A stretch of 64,000 bases of DNA from Chitinophagaceae bacterium (GCA_016722465.1 JADKJC010000001.1:310001-374000); one strand, 5' to 3'; shown: positions 8,007 to 16,945, counted from the first letter of the stretch. The notes: a model not told the origin generated them from the letters alone. Numbers and translations: made by a program.

Positions 8007-8952
8007 TAATTTTTTGCCCGCCGTTTTCTAAAATATGAAGTGCAGCTTTTGTACCGAGGTCGTACCCACTGAATGTATCTGCCTTTTTTTCTATCTCCAT
8101 TTTTTCTTTTCCGTCTACCGACAATAAACTTCCTCTAAAATTGACTTCTTCATTAGTGATGGTTGCCAATGCGCTGATAGGCGTTGAACAACCACCCATC
8201 AATGTCCGTAAAAAATCCCTTTCAATTTTAGTACACAATGCGGTATCACTGTCATTGAAATTTTCGCCTGCATCCAGGCATTCTTCATCCCCTTCCCTGC
8301 ATACTACCATGATGGCTCCCTGTGCTGGTGCCGGCAACATCCAGTCCAGTTCAATACTGTTTTCCGGGCGCAGGTTGATCCTTTCCAAACCTGCTGCAGC
8401 AAAGATGGCCCCATGCCAGTTGCTGGCTGCCACTTTTCTCAAACGGGTATTTACGTTGCCTCTTAAATTTTCCAGTGTATGATTGGGAAAACGGTTGAGC
8501 CATTGTGCCTTGCGGCGGATGGAGCTTGTCGCAATAGTCAATTGTGAATCGTGAATTGTGAATGGCTCATTCGAACCAAGCGCTGCAATATTGACGATTG
8601 ACAATTCACTATTCACAACTCCTGCATCCTTATACACAAACAGATCCTTGTACGACGCTCTCTTCAACACGGCAGCCTGCACAATGCCTTTGGCCAGTTG
8701 CGTGGGCACATCTTTCATGGAATGAACGGCAATATCAATTTTATTTGTGAGTAAAGCGATGTCGAGGCTTTTGGTAAAAATGCCCTGCACACCCATTTCA
8801 TACAGGGGTGTCTGCAGGTCGATATCGCCTTCGCTTTTAATGTAAACCAATTCGGATGGGAAATTGTATTGTGCCAGTAAGTCCTGCACCAACGTAGCCT
8901 GCCATACGGCCAACTGGCTTTCCCTTGTACCAATACGTATCACTTTATTCAT
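7981..8952 (-). CDS. hemC: Hydroxymethylbilane synthase (porphobilinogen deaminase)
   Basis: It polymerises four porphobilinogen units into hydroxymethylbilane on a dipyrromethane cofactor. The cofactor cysteine is C255 in LMGGCSTPIS, and the catalytic aspartate is D81 in HSMKDVPT. The 323 residues are longer than usual because residues 112-139, just before the conserved TSSIRRKAQW, are encoded by an in-frame GTGAAT-type palindromic repeat. The remainder is intact and the frame is kept, so the enzyme probably works with an added surface loop. hemA ends six bases upstream and hemD overlaps the end. Confidence 0.95.
   Translation of the reverse strand: MNKVIRIGTRESQLAVWQATLVQDLLAQYNFPSELVYIKSEGDIDLQTPLYEMGVQGIFTKSLDIALLTNKIDIAVHSMKDVPTQLAKGIVQAAVLKRASYKDLFVYKDAGVVNSELSIVNIAALGSNEPFTIHDSQLTIATSSIRRKAQWLNRFPNHTLENLRGNVNTRLRKVAASNWHGAIFAAAGLERINLRPENSIELDWMLPAPAQGAIMVVCREGDEECLDAGENFNDSDTALCTKIERDFLRTLMGGCSTPISALATITNEEVNFRGSLLSVDGKEKMEIEKKADTFSGYDLGTKAALHILENGGQKIIDGINAAK
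8535..8621. repeat. GTGAAT-type palindromic repeat inside hemC
   Basis: The left arm at 8535-8564 (agtcaattgtgaatcgtgaa and onward) and the right arm at 8589-8618 (attgacgattgacaattcac and onward) are inverse copies of the units seen between genes. The insert of about 84 bases keeps the reading frame and adds about 28 residues (VVNSELSIVNIAALGSNE and onward) to HemC. Confidence 0.8.
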
Positions 8953-8958
8953 GCAGGA

Positions 8959-10200
8959 TTAATTTGTGCCTGTAGCAATAAATTCATTAATGGCCTCAAG
9001 ATAGTAACAACCACGTTGATTTTGTGTACGCATTTTTACCGCCATGCCATTTAATACTTTCTGTATTTTTTCGCCTGAAGAGGTTTCTTTGGCATGGTGT
9101 ACCTGGCTTGCCGTGTAAGCAATGTACATCTGGCAATTGTTCATTGCCTGCAGTTTGCTTTTTACTTCCTTCAGCATTGGCACATGCTGGCGCATTTGGT
9201 GCCATTCAGCAAATTCTGCAATATGGGTAGCTATGATGGATTTAACTTTTGGTATTTCTGCTTTCCTTTTTTCTAAGGTAGCATCTTTGATCTTTGACAA
9301 CTCATCTACATTTACCAGCGTAATATGCGGTAATTGCTGCGCTGCTTCTTCCACGTTATAAGGTATAGAAAGATCGATGATCAATTTTGTGCTGCTGTTT
9401 TCCAGGTGGTCTTTGATGATAATAGGTTCCGCAGAGTTGGTGGCTACTAAAATAATATCTGCCAGTTGTATCTGCTCATCCAGTTGTTCCACCGGTGCAT
9501 GCATCAAGCCCAGTTCTTCTGCCAGTTCAACCGCTTTGCCTTCGGTACGATTGATGAGCATGATATTTTTTGTATTCAGATAATCCACCAGGTTTTTACA
9601 GGTATTGCGGCCAATTTTGCCGGTACCGATCAATAATATTCTTTTCTTACTGATGTGGCTGATCTTTTCTTTGATGTATTGGATGGCAGCAAAAGAAACA
9701 GATACTGTTCCGCCGCTCAGTTCGGTTTTGGTCCTGATCTCTTTGGATGTCTGCAACACACCGTTGATCAGGCGTTCCATATAAGCACCTATAAAATCTC
9801 TTTCTTTAGAAAATTTAACCGCCTGTTTCAGCTGGCCAACAATTTCATAATCGCCCAGTATTTGAGAATCCAGCCCGGCACCCACTTCAAACAAATGTTC
9901 GATGGCTTCGATACCTTTTTTTATATATGCTATTTGGGTGAAAGTTTCCAGCGAACCCTGTGTTTGTGAGCAGAGGAGCTGCATCAGTGTTTCGGCGCTG
10001 TCGGTAAAACCATAAATCTCGGTACGGTTACAGGTGGAGATAACGAACAATTCATTCATGCCAACCAGCTTTGCCTGCTCCAGTAAGCAGGCGTACTGCT
10101 CATTGTTGATGGCATACTCGCCACGCAATAAAGCATCCGTCTTCTTGTAGTTGATTCCGGCAATAAAAAAATTGGTGATATCTCTTTTGTTGTTGGGCAT
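8959..10200 (-). CDS. hemA: Glutamyl-tRNA reductase
   Basis: It reduces glutamyl-tRNA(Glu) with NADPH to glutamate-1-semialdehyde, the first and usually regulated step of the C5 pathway. The sequence is 413 residues with the thioester cysteine C57 in VISTCNRTEIYG, the nucleotide-binding turn LLIGTGKIGRNT, and a C-terminal helical dimerisation region. It is the first gene of the minus-strand haem operon and is followed by hemC after six bases. Confidence 0.96.
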   Translation of the reverse strand: MPNNKRDITNFFIAGINYKKTDALLRGEYAINNEQYACLLEQAKLVGMNELFVISTCNRTEIYGFTDSAETLMQLLCSQTQGSLETFTQIAYIKKGIEAIEHLFEVGAGLDSQILGDYEIVGQLKQAVKFSKERDFIGAYMERLINGVLQTSKEIRTKTELSGGTVSVSFAAIQYIKEKISHISKKRILLIGTGKIGRNTCKNLVDYLNTKNIMLINRTEGKAVELAEELGLMHAPVEQLDEQIQLADIILVATNSAEPIIIKDHLENSSTKLIIDLSIPYNVEEAAQQLPHITLVNVDELSKIKDATLEKRKAEIPKVKSIIATHIAEFAEWHQMRQHVPMLKEVKSKLQAMNNCQMYIAYTASQVHHAKETSSGEKIQKVLNGMAVKMRTQNQRGCYYLEAINEFIATGTN

Positions 10201-10749
10201 TTATCTTGTTGTGATCTTGACTTGGCAAAAATAAAACCAGCTTTTTTTTAAAACTAATTTCTGTGTCATCAATCTGTCATTTTGCTGAATGAGGTGAATC
10301 ACATAAAAATGTGATAAAAGTCATTCCTCATTTTCAATAGACCTGAAACTATTGCTGACATTGAGTTTCATCACTAACTAAAACGGGCAGGGCTATTGTT
10401 AATTTTAAAAATACAGAGAAGGTGTTAAGAATATTTTTTTTGCAGTTCGCATTTATCCTGATCATTGAATTCCGTCATACGAAGCGAAGGAGGTATTTTT
10501 CTGCAGTATTTATACGTGATTGAAGCAACTTTTATTGAATATAATCGATAATTGATTGCCTCAGCAGGCTCAGAACTCCGTCCTGTACCCTTCTGTTACT
10601 GCTAACAGAAAAAGTGACACGCTATATTTTTTCGTTAAATTCATTTGAACTTATTGGTTTTGCCTCCACAGCCGGTGAAAATAAAATAAGCTGCCGGATA
10701 AGCGGGTAAATTCAGAAATAAGAATAGGAAGGGGAATGTGCTGTTGCAT
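10201..10749. other. 549-base intergenic region upstream of hemA
   Basis: This separates the methyltransferase gene from hemA. It carries the probable hemA -7 box near its left end. The rest is AT-rich with no convincing open frame, RNA gene or repeat arm. Confidence 0.5.
10226..10233 (-). promoter_or_regulatory. -7 promoter box of the haem operon (hemA)
   Basis: On the minus strand this reads TATTTTTG, a match to TAnnTTTG, 26 bases before the hemA start codon. No clear -33 box is found at 19-21 bases, so the call rests on one element. Confidence 0.35.
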
Positions 10750-11457
10750 TTATTTTATACCACCGAATGCTGCAAAGCATAAATTCTTATGTAGAATCTC
10801 AACCTTGCTGAAACCAACTCTCTTCATCAGGTCCAGCTGGTAATTGAGTGACCTGGGCGAATCTTCTTTGGCTATATAATCCAGCACTTTTTTACGGTAC
10901 TCCTTTCCGCCGGTATTTTCGAGGTAGTTGCCGTACTTTTCCCAGGTGTATTTATTGAGCACTTCCGTGTCTTGAGTAATAAGGTCGGAGATCATTAAAC
11001 AGCCGCCGGGTTTCAGCAACTGGTATAGTTTGGTGAAGGTGGTTTCCCAATCTGCATCGTCCCGTAAATGATGCAGCACTGCTCCTGCTAAAATAATATC
11101 AAAATGATTGTTGGGTAATTCAATGCTGCGGATGTCCCCCTGTATGACCTGTACTTTGTTGCTCGTGACCTGGGATACTCTTTCATACGCTTTGTCCAGC
11201 ATGGGCTTGCTCAAATCAACAAGAGTACAATGGAGGTTGGGGATTTTTGACAGCATCATCAACGTGTAATTACCGGCACCACAGCCAATGTCCAGCAATG
11301 TACTGGCGGCAGGAATGATCCTTTTGGCACTTTCAGTAATGAGTTCTAATGAGATGCTGGCATCTATTGTTGACAATTGGCCGGTGTCAAGATTGGAGAA
11401 TCTCTCTACATCATTATCAAAGCGTTGACGGATTTCTGTGATGGTCGATTTTTGCAT
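10750..11457 (-). CDS. Class I SAM-dependent methyltransferase
   Basis: A 235-residue cytosolic protein. Motif I is LLDIGCGAGNYT (about 54-65), followed by an acidic residue after strand 2 (CTLVDLSKPML), QGDIRSIELP and AGAVLHHLRDD. The overall pattern resembles small-molecule methyltransferases and, loosely, CmoA-like proteins, but nothing fixes the substrate. It stands alone with gaps on both sides. Confidence 0.8.
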   Translation of the reverse strand: MQKSTITEIRQRFDNDVERFSNLDTGQLSTIDASISLELITESAKRIIPAASTLLDIGCGAGNYTLMMLSKIPNLHCTLVDLSKPMLDKAYERVSQVTSNKVQVIQGDIRSIELPNNHFDIILAGAVLHHLRDDADWETTFTKLYQLLKPGGCLMISDLITQDTEVLNKYTWEKYGNYLENTGGKEYRKKVLDYIAKEDSPRSLNYQLDLMKRVGFSKVEILHKNLCFAAFGGIK

Positions 11458-11564
11458 TTAGCTATTTGTATTTTTAATCGCTGCGAAACCCGTGACTGAA
11501 AAGACTGGCTATGTAAAAACAGGTGATGTTGGGTTGTATAGCCAAACTTGTATAAAACAGCCTT

Positions 11565-11933
11565 TTACGGGTTGTTAAATTGCCCAAAGTGCCAAAGAAT
11601 TCCGGAAGGGTCATGCATAAAACATTCTCGGCCCCAATCATATTTTCGAATTCCAGTCAACCTTACACCTTGATATTTAGTTGTAAGATCTAAAGCCGAA
11701 AGTTCTTTCCAATGCTGATCAACATCTTCAACCTCTAAAAAAATCATCGAGTTATCTATCCAGTCTTTTACGTAAGCGTTTTGTAAATAAAATCCGGTTT
11801 GACCAGTTTTAAATAATGACATAGCATCGGATAACACGATTTCCTGGAAGCCTAAGTCACGGTAAAAATTCCTTGACAGTTCATAATCTTTTGCTCCAAT
11901 GAATGGCCGGATTGATATGGCTTTATGGTTCAT
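11565..11933 (-). CDS. VOC-family (glyoxalase/bleomycin-resistance fold) protein
   Basis: A 122-residue protein with the paired beta-alpha-beta-beta-beta pattern of the VOC superfamily: ARDYELSRNFYRDLGF-like start (AKDYELSRNFYRDLGF), FLEVEDVDQHWKEL in the middle and FMHDPSGILWHFGQF at the end. Such proteins act as metal-dependent lyases, dioxygenases or resistance proteins, and the sequence does not distinguish these. It is a single gene. Confidence 0.8.
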   Translation of the reverse strand: MNHKAISIRPFIGAKDYELSRNFYRDLGFQEIVLSDAMSLFKTGQTGFYLQNAYVKDWIDNSMIFLEVEDVDQHWKELSALDLTTKYQGVRLTGIRKYDWGRECFMHDPSGILWHFGQFNNP

Positions 11934-12141
11934 TGCTTTACTTTTTTATGATTCACATTTATAAAGGCACTTGACCTGTGTAAAATCAGCATTTCGTTTG
12001 CCTGTAACCACTGTTGAATGAAAAGTTTTACTGAAGGTAAAACAAAAATTGAATGTTCCCTGTTCTGCCATCAACCAAAGCCTGCCATTGACGACTGATG
12101 GTAGTACTTGGGTTAAAGCACCGTTTCCCTGGGCGGCAACG

Positions 12142-12597
12142 CTATCTTAGAATTTCATTTATAATATTTAAATGATGTTGGGTGTGAATTTCCAGAAAAT
12201 TGATGGTTTGTTTTAGTTTGAGCTTTCCAAAGAATGGATGTTCAAAGTACTTATTCTTATCCAGCGCCTGCAGTTCATCAATTTTGGCCCGGGTCTTCAA
12301 TAAATGGTTTGTCAAACTTTCAATATCGTATTTCACCTTGGGTTGAACTACTTCCGGCGTTTTTGCTCTGCCCCTTGGAATTTTTTTCATTGTCAATACC
12401 ACCATTCTAATGAAGTTGAATTTCCATTCATAGTCTTTAGGGTTTGACTTTTCCAAAGCATTCGTAATGCCGGTTAATGTCAACAAGGAATGTTCAATAT
12501 GCCAACCAACATCAGACTTTGAAACCGCATGATTTATCCTCTCAAAATGAGAGATTTTAGTTTCAATCTGGTTCAGGAGTTTTGTTAATTCACTCAT
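12142..12597 (-). CDS. DinB / DUF1569-like four-helix protein
   Basis: A 151-residue, mostly helical protein. The histidines in DVGWHIEHSLL and in EIHTQHHLNIINE are placed like the metal-binding triad of the DinB/YfiT fold. These proteins often act as thiol-dependent transferases, but no activity can be read from this sequence. It is a single gene with no clear partner. Confidence 0.65.
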   Translation of the reverse strand: MSELTKLLNQIETKISHFERINHAVSKSDVGWHIEHSLLTLTGITNALEKSNPKDYEWKFNFIRMVVLTMKKIPRGRAKTPEVVQPKVKYDIESLTNHLLKTRAKIDELQALDKNKYFEHPFFGKLKLKQTINFLEIHTQHHLNIINEILR

Positions 12598-12726
12598 ATT
12601 ATTTATCTGTTTTAATATTATTACATTGTGTTGTTACTGTAACGCTGATAAAGCTGCTGTTATCCCCCACCATAACCTAAAGAGCATGATACAGGCCTGA
12701 AATTATACTTCCACTAAGCAAATCAT

Positions 12727-13278
12727 TTAAATATTCGCATCAGTAATTTCTTTCAATTCATCGTCATCGAGGCCTGCTATTGCCAAAACTGAAATGATGA
12801 AGTCTGTTTTTCTTGTCGTGTATTCCGCTCTTGTGAATAATAACCTGTTCGTTAATGACTTTTTTAATGCCGAATATTTCATGGCCAGGTCTGCCCTGTT
12901 CCGAAGCGTATCTCTAAATAATAAGTGGTTTCGCAATGCCAGGCTGTTGGCAAAACAGACATAAAGATGATGAGGTTGCCACTTTTTTGATGCATGGGTT
13001 AAAGGTGTAAATTCAGATGATTGCCTAAAAGCAAAACGCCCGGGTATTCCCAGGTCGCCCTTTGATAGGTACCCAAGCCCCTCAAGTCTTTTCGTTACTT
13101 CATTCAGTATTTCGCTTTCCTCGATGATGATATCAATATCCAAAATCGGCTTTGCAAATAGCCCGGGTATTGCCGTACTTCCCACATGTTGAATGCCCAC
13201 TTCTAATCCTATAAGGTGGTTAAGATATACTTCTCTTATTTTTTCAAATTGAAGTTTCCATTCAGGATCATATGGCAC
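12727..13278 (-). CDS. GrpB-family (UPF0157) nucleotidyltransferase-fold protein
   Basis: A 183-residue protein with the family motif QHVGSTAIPGLFAKPILDIDI, where GST and the DID pair match the nucleotidyltransferase fold core. The function is not established for most of the family; some members are linked to coenzyme A or small-molecule metabolism. The start MPYDPEWKLQFEK fits the family (usually YDPxW near the N-terminus). Confidence 0.85.
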   Translation of the reverse strand: MPYDPEWKLQFEKIREVYLNHLIGLEVGIQHVGSTAIPGLFAKPILDIDIIIEESEILNEVTKRLEGLGYLSKGDLGIPGRFAFRQSSEFTPLTHASKKWQPHHLYVCFANSLALRNHLLFRDTLRNRADLAMKYSALKKSLTNRLLFTRAEYTTRKTDFIISVLAIAGLDDDELKEITDANI

Positions 13279-13515
13279 TATCTTTTTTTCATTTTTTCTA
13301 CCTGTTGGTATGGCTGCAGCATTACGGCCAACATAAAGTGCCTTGTGCAGTTTTGATATTATTAGTTCAGCTGCACAAAACGGATGGTCTTATTTCTATC
13401 AAGTTCCCGTGAAACCTTCAAAAACTGGGAAGGTTACACCTGAAACACAGCTCAGTTAGGAAAAGCGGTGATTGCACTTTCGTGAAGTCAAACCTGAGCA
13501 AAGCCGCTTTTTATG

Positions 13516-13743
13516 CTAGCGATTCGAGGGGCTTTTGTCGTCATTAACGAATTCCAAAATGTCACCTGGTTGACAGTCCAACGCTTTACAAATTGCATCT
13601 AATGTACTAAAGCGGATTGCTTTGGCTTTACCAGTTTTAAGTATTGAAAGATTTGATAAAGTCAAATCAACCCTTTCTGAGAGCTCATTCAGAGAAATTT
13701 TCCGCCGGGCCATCATCACATCTAAGTTTACAATTATAGGCAT
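13516..13743 (-). CDS. XRE-family (Cro/C1-type) small transcription regulator
   Basis: A 75-residue single-domain DNA-binding protein: MMARRKISLNELSERVDLTLSNLSILKTGKA contains the helix-turn-helix and ICKALDCQPGDILEF closes the domain. It lies three bases downstream of the DUF2975 gene; this pairing is common and suggests one operon. The regulator may control the membrane protein and itself. Confidence 0.88.
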   Translation of the reverse strand: MPIIVNLDVMMARRKISLNELSERVDLTLSNLSILKTGKAKAIRFSTLDAICKALDCQPGDILEFVNDDKSPSNR

Positions 13744-13746
13744 AAG

Positions 13747-14274
13747 TTATACGGTTAATTCGTTCTCTGTTTGTATTTCGGTTCCTTTTTTAAAGACCTG
13801 TGCAATAAAGTAAATTACACCGGCAAAGAATAATATTTCTCCATAAGCCCAACTTACAGGTACTGCAACATGCTTTTTCATTAACCACTCGCTATAGGCT
13901 TGTGCAACAATGGCCAATAACCCTGCCGACAAAGCGATTCTACTAATTTTAATGATGATGTTTTTGATGACTTCACTAAAAGGTTTTTCTATTTTTAATT
14001 CCAAAGAAATTTTTACTACCCAATAACCGATATAAGCTTTTAAACCTGTCAAAACAATGAGCATAATAACAATAGTAGAGTAATGGATAATGTCATAATT
14101 ATAGAGTTCAGATAAGTTTAATCCCATATTTAGATTTTGAGATGCAATAGAATTAATTGCCATACTAACAAAATAAGAATAGAGAATAGTGCCTGTTTTG
14201 ATACACAGTCCAATAAATATTATCCAGAAGATAACATTCATTGTTTTTAAGATAACTGACGTTCTTGTTGCCAT
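13747..14274 (-). CDS. DUF2975 membrane protein
   Basis: An integral membrane protein of about 175 residues with four hydrophobic segments. The start MATRTSVILKTMNVIFW at 14274 is preferred; the open frame extends 18 residues upstream but those are probably untranslated. The typical DUF2975 features are a long first loop, EKPFSEVIKNIIIKISRI in the middle and a last helix followed by a short polar tail. The function is unknown. It is followed by an XRE regulator gene three bases later. Confidence 0.82.
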   Translation of the reverse strand: MATRTSVILKTMNVIFWIIFIGLCIKTGTILYSYFVSMAINSIASQNLNMGLNLSELYNYDIIHYSTIVIMLIVLTGLKAYIGYWVVKISLELKIEKPFSEVIKNIIIKISRIALSAGLLAIVAQAYSEWLMKKHVAVPVSWAYGEILFFAGVIYFIAQVFKKGTEIQTENELTV

Positions 14275-14832
14275 TTGAAATAAATTTAGAGTCAGAATCA
14301 AAAATAGTAAATATTTATTGATAAACAATAATCATATATCTTTTATCAAAAAATATTCATTCCCAATCTGACCGGAATTAAGGCTACAGCCTGGGGTGAT
14401 TTACCCAGTTGTTGCAGGTGGGCAATTGTACCAATTCAGGTTTCAAACGGCGGGCAGTTAAAGTTTTAGTATTTGCCGTGCTTATTACCAATGACCGCTG
14501 AATAATAAACATGCGCAAGTATAATCAATACCCCATGGCAATACAATTGAAACAACGGTGATTTTATTCTACTTCCAAACGCTGAGAATAAATCTGCTAA
14601 CCACCGGCTGCCGGATGAAAATGAAAAACACGGTGAGGCCCCACTCATACTCCCCAAAAGGGAGGTGAAAGAAGCTAAGCTCGTGCCGGATTTGTAATGA
14701 ACAGCCGGAACAAATGTGCCTTACTGTTTTGCTGCTTACAGCCCCAGCATTCCCCTTCCGGGTTTTTAATTTTACATTCCCATGAACATTTGCCCGGTGT
14801 AACGGTTATTTTTGCAAACTCATATAACGTTT
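14275..14832. other. Divergent intergenic region between DUF2975 and hemH
   Basis: This 558-base region holds the promoters of the two divergent units. I see one -7 box for hemH, a small stem at 14647-14661 (CTCCC, AAAA-type loop, GGGAG) and short palindromes, but no gene that can be supported. Confidence 0.5.
14807..14814 (+). promoter_or_regulatory. -7 promoter box of hemH
   Basis: It reads TATTTTTG, matching TAnnTTTG, 18 bases before the hemH start codon. A TTTG lies at 14789-14792 but is too close to serve as a standard -33 box. Confidence 0.35.
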
Positions 14833-15882
14833 ATGGCAACCAACAGAGGAATAATTTTAATGAACCTGGGCTCACCAGCCAGCACATCAGTAAAAGATGT
14901 ACGCAAATACCTGAATGAATTTTTAATGGATGGCCGGGTGATTGACTCGCCTTACCTGCTGCGGTTACTGCTGGTGAAAGGCATCATCGTTCCCTTCAGG
15001 GCACCTAAATCGGCAGAGGCTTATGCTACCATCTGGACCAAAGAAGGCTCGCCCCTTGTGGTACTGACAAAACACCTGCAACAGGCATTGCAGCTGCAGG
15101 TAGACGAACCGATCGAGATCGCCATGCGCTATGGCAGCCCTTCGCCTGCTGATGCGTTTGACAGTTTATTAAAACAACAACCGGGGCTGGAAGAAGTGCT
15201 GGCTGTGCCTTTGTATCCGCACTATGCCATGGCCAGTTACGAAACAGCAGTGGAATATGCAAAGGAAATTCATGTAAAGAATAAATATCCTTTCAAACTG
15301 AATTTTATCAAGCCATTTTTTGATGAGGCGGATTATATCAACGCCATGGCGGAGAATATCAAACCTTATTTAACGGAATCACACGACCATATTTTATTCA
15401 GCTATCATGGTATACCGGCAAGGCACTTAACAAAGGTGGATCCTACGGGTTGCCATTGTATGAAAGTGAAGGATTGCTGCAATGTACCGAACCCGGCAGC
15501 ACATGCCGTGTGTTACCGCCACCAGTGTTTTGTTACAACCAAACTGATCGTTGAAAAACTGAATATCCCTGCTGATAAATACAGTATCTCTTTCCAGAGC
15601 AGGCTGGGCAAGGGCTGGCTGGAACCGTTTACGGATATCCGCCTGCAGCAAATGCCCAAGGAAGGGATTAAGAAACTGGTGATACTGTCACCGGCTTTTG
15701 TGAGTGATTGCCTGGAGACTTTGGAAGAATTGCAGGACAGGGGTAAAGAAGAATTTATGCATGCCGGTGGAGAAAGTTATACAGCAGTGCCTTGCTTGAA
15801 TACACATCCTTTGTGGGTGAATACGCTGGCAAAGTGGGTGAAGGAAACTTCGGCAGGGAATAAGGAGATGATTTTGAAGTGA
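14833..15882 (+). CDS. hemH: Ferrochelatase
   Basis: It inserts ferrous iron into protoporphyrin IX to form protohaem. The start ATG at 14833 (MATNRGIILMNLGSP) gives 349 residues. The conserved FSYHGIPARHLTK carries the metal-site histidine, and SPAFVSDCLETLEEL holds the second conserved block. A cysteine-rich segment (GCHCMKVKDCC, then CYRHQCF) could bind a metal or cluster, which I cannot decide. The stop codon overlaps the first unit of a GTGAAT repeat. hemJ follows in the same direction after a repeat-rich gap. Confidence 0.96.
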   Translation: MATNRGIILMNLGSPASTSVKDVRKYLNEFLMDGRVIDSPYLLRLLLVKGIIVPFRAPKSAEAYATIWTKEGSPLVVLTKHLQQALQLQVDEPIEIAMRYGSPSPADAFDSLLKQQPGLEEVLAVPLYPHYAMASYETAVEYAKEIHVKNKYPFKLNFIKPFFDEADYINAMAENIKPYLTESHDHILFSYHGIPARHLTKVDPTGCHCMKVKDCCNVPNPAAHAVCYRHQCFVTTKLIVEKLNIPADKYSISFQSRLGKGWLEPFTDIRLQQMPKEGIKKLVILSPAFVSDCLETLEELQDRGKEEFMHAGGESYTAVPCLNTHPLWVNTLAKWVKETSAGNKEMILK

Positions 15883-16065
15883 ATGGTGAATATTCATTTC
15901 ACGCAAAGGCGCAAAGAAATATAAAAATAAGGTGCAAAGCAAATACACAGCCAGCTTTGCGTTTTTGCTCCTTTGTTCCTTTGGAAGCAATTTTCTAATT
16001 TGTGTAATTCTCTTCAATTAGTGTAATCAAATCATACATCACACATCCTAAATCAGACATCTCTC
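15881..16065. repeat. Mosaic of several short repeat families between hemH and hemJ
   Basis: From left to right: a GTGAATGGTGAAT unit overlapping the hemH stop, an inverted pair (CACGCAAAGGCGCAAAG at about 15899-15915 and CTTTGCGTTTTTGCTCCTTTG at about 15954-15974), an AATTTGTGTAATT/AATTAGTGTAATC stretch, and at 16025-16063 an ATCATACATC/ATCAGACATC array touching the hemJ start codon. The last is of the same family as the arms at 4254-4735. Confidence 0.65.
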
Positions 16066-16617
16066 ATGGCCTACTACTACGTAAAAGCGCTCCACATCAT
16101 TTTTATCGTTACCTGGTTTGCTGGTATGTTCTATATAGTTCGGTTGTTTATTTACAATACCGAGGCAAATGAAAAAGAAGGATTAGAAAAAGAAATCCTT
16201 CAGAAGCAATTTAATATCATGATCAAAAGGTTGTGGCTGGGCATTACCTGGCCTTCAGCTATACTCACCCTTATTTTTGGTGCATGGATCGTATACCTTA
16301 CCTGGAGCATGTATTTTACCCCCGTTACACAAAACTGGATATTGATTAAACTAGGGTTCGTAGTGGCATTGTATGCCTATCATTTTACTTTGCAAAAGAT
16401 GTACAGCGAACAGGCAAAAGGCATCTTCCGTTATTCTTCCAACCAATTGCGGGTGTGGAATGAAGTGGCGACTATTTTACTGATCGCCATTATTATGCTG
16501 GCTACAGTTAAAGAAAGTATGAGTTGGGTGTGGGGGGTAATTGGGCTGTTACTTTTTAGTGCAGCGTTGATGAGTGGGATAAAGATTTACAAGATTAGTA
16601 GAGATAGAAAGAAGTAA
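16066..16617 (+). CDS. hemJ: Protoporphyrinogen IX oxidase, HemJ type
   Basis: A 183-residue inner-membrane protein with four to five helices. The family signature VKALHIIFIVTWFAGMFYI holds the conserved histidine, and RVWNEVATILLIAIIMLATVK is the second conserved block. HemJ proteins oxidise protoporphyrinogen IX to protoporphyrin IX and replace HemG/HemY, neither of which is in the window. It follows hemH in the same direction. The start is directly preceded by a repeat array that also forms its leader. Confidence 0.9.
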   Translation: MAYYYVKALHIIFIVTWFAGMFYIVRLFIYNTEANEKEGLEKEILQKQFNIMIKRLWLGITWPSAILTLIFGAWIVYLTWSMYFTPVTQNWILIKLGFVVALYAYHFTLQKMYSEQAKGIFRYSSNQLRVWNEVATILLIAIIMLATVKESMSWVWGVIGLLLFSAALMSGIKIYKISRDRKK

Positions 16618-16621
16618 GGTC

Positions 16622-16647
16622 GTGAATGGTGAATCGTCAATGAGTAT
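16622..16647. repeat. GTGAAT-type repeat arm downstream of hemJ
   Basis: GTGAATGGTGAATCGTCAAT starts four bases after the hemJ stop codon. It matches one arm of the elements at 7253-7297 and 26693-26728. No inverted partner is seen nearby, so it may be a solo arm. Confidence 0.6.
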
Positions 16648-16712
16648 CCCAACAATTTCCGATATTTTTTTTCACAGAGGTATTCAGAAATTATACAGCC
16701 GCTACATTTATT

Positions 16713-16858
16713 TCTTCCCCAAAGCTATCGGGATAACTGCATAAGCTGCCTCTTTTGGTTCGGTTACGCCGGAGGCGGAAGACAAAAAATGCGAAGCATA
16801 TTTTTTGGCAGAAGCAAAAAGGAGCGTTGCAGTTACGCAGCCCGATAGCTATCGGGGT
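16713..16858. repeat. Large inverted repeat (MITE-like) between convergent hemJ and hemN
   Basis: The outer arms share AGCTATCGGG and AACTGCA in inverted order; the right arm contains the palindrome CCCGATAGCTATCGGG. An inner pair (AAAAAATGC and GCATATTTTTT) lies around 16785-16808. The element is about 146 bases with no coding capacity and could act as a two-way terminator for hemJ and hemN. Confidence 0.55.
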
Positions 16859-16945
16859 GGTTCTGGAGGTTAAACCAATAAGTTTAAAAATCTTACAAAA
16901 AATATAGACTGCATTCCCTTCTCAGGCAATTTAAAATATATTAAA

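Noticed and set aside
10440..10640. Possible RNA gene or small ORF upstream of hemA
   Set aside because: I found no tRNA-like arms, no terminator hairpin and no conserved small frame.
13461..13511. AAAAGCGG and CCGCTTTT as a terminator downstream of the XRE gene
   Set aside because: The stem is eight bases with a loop of more than 30 bases, too weak to call.
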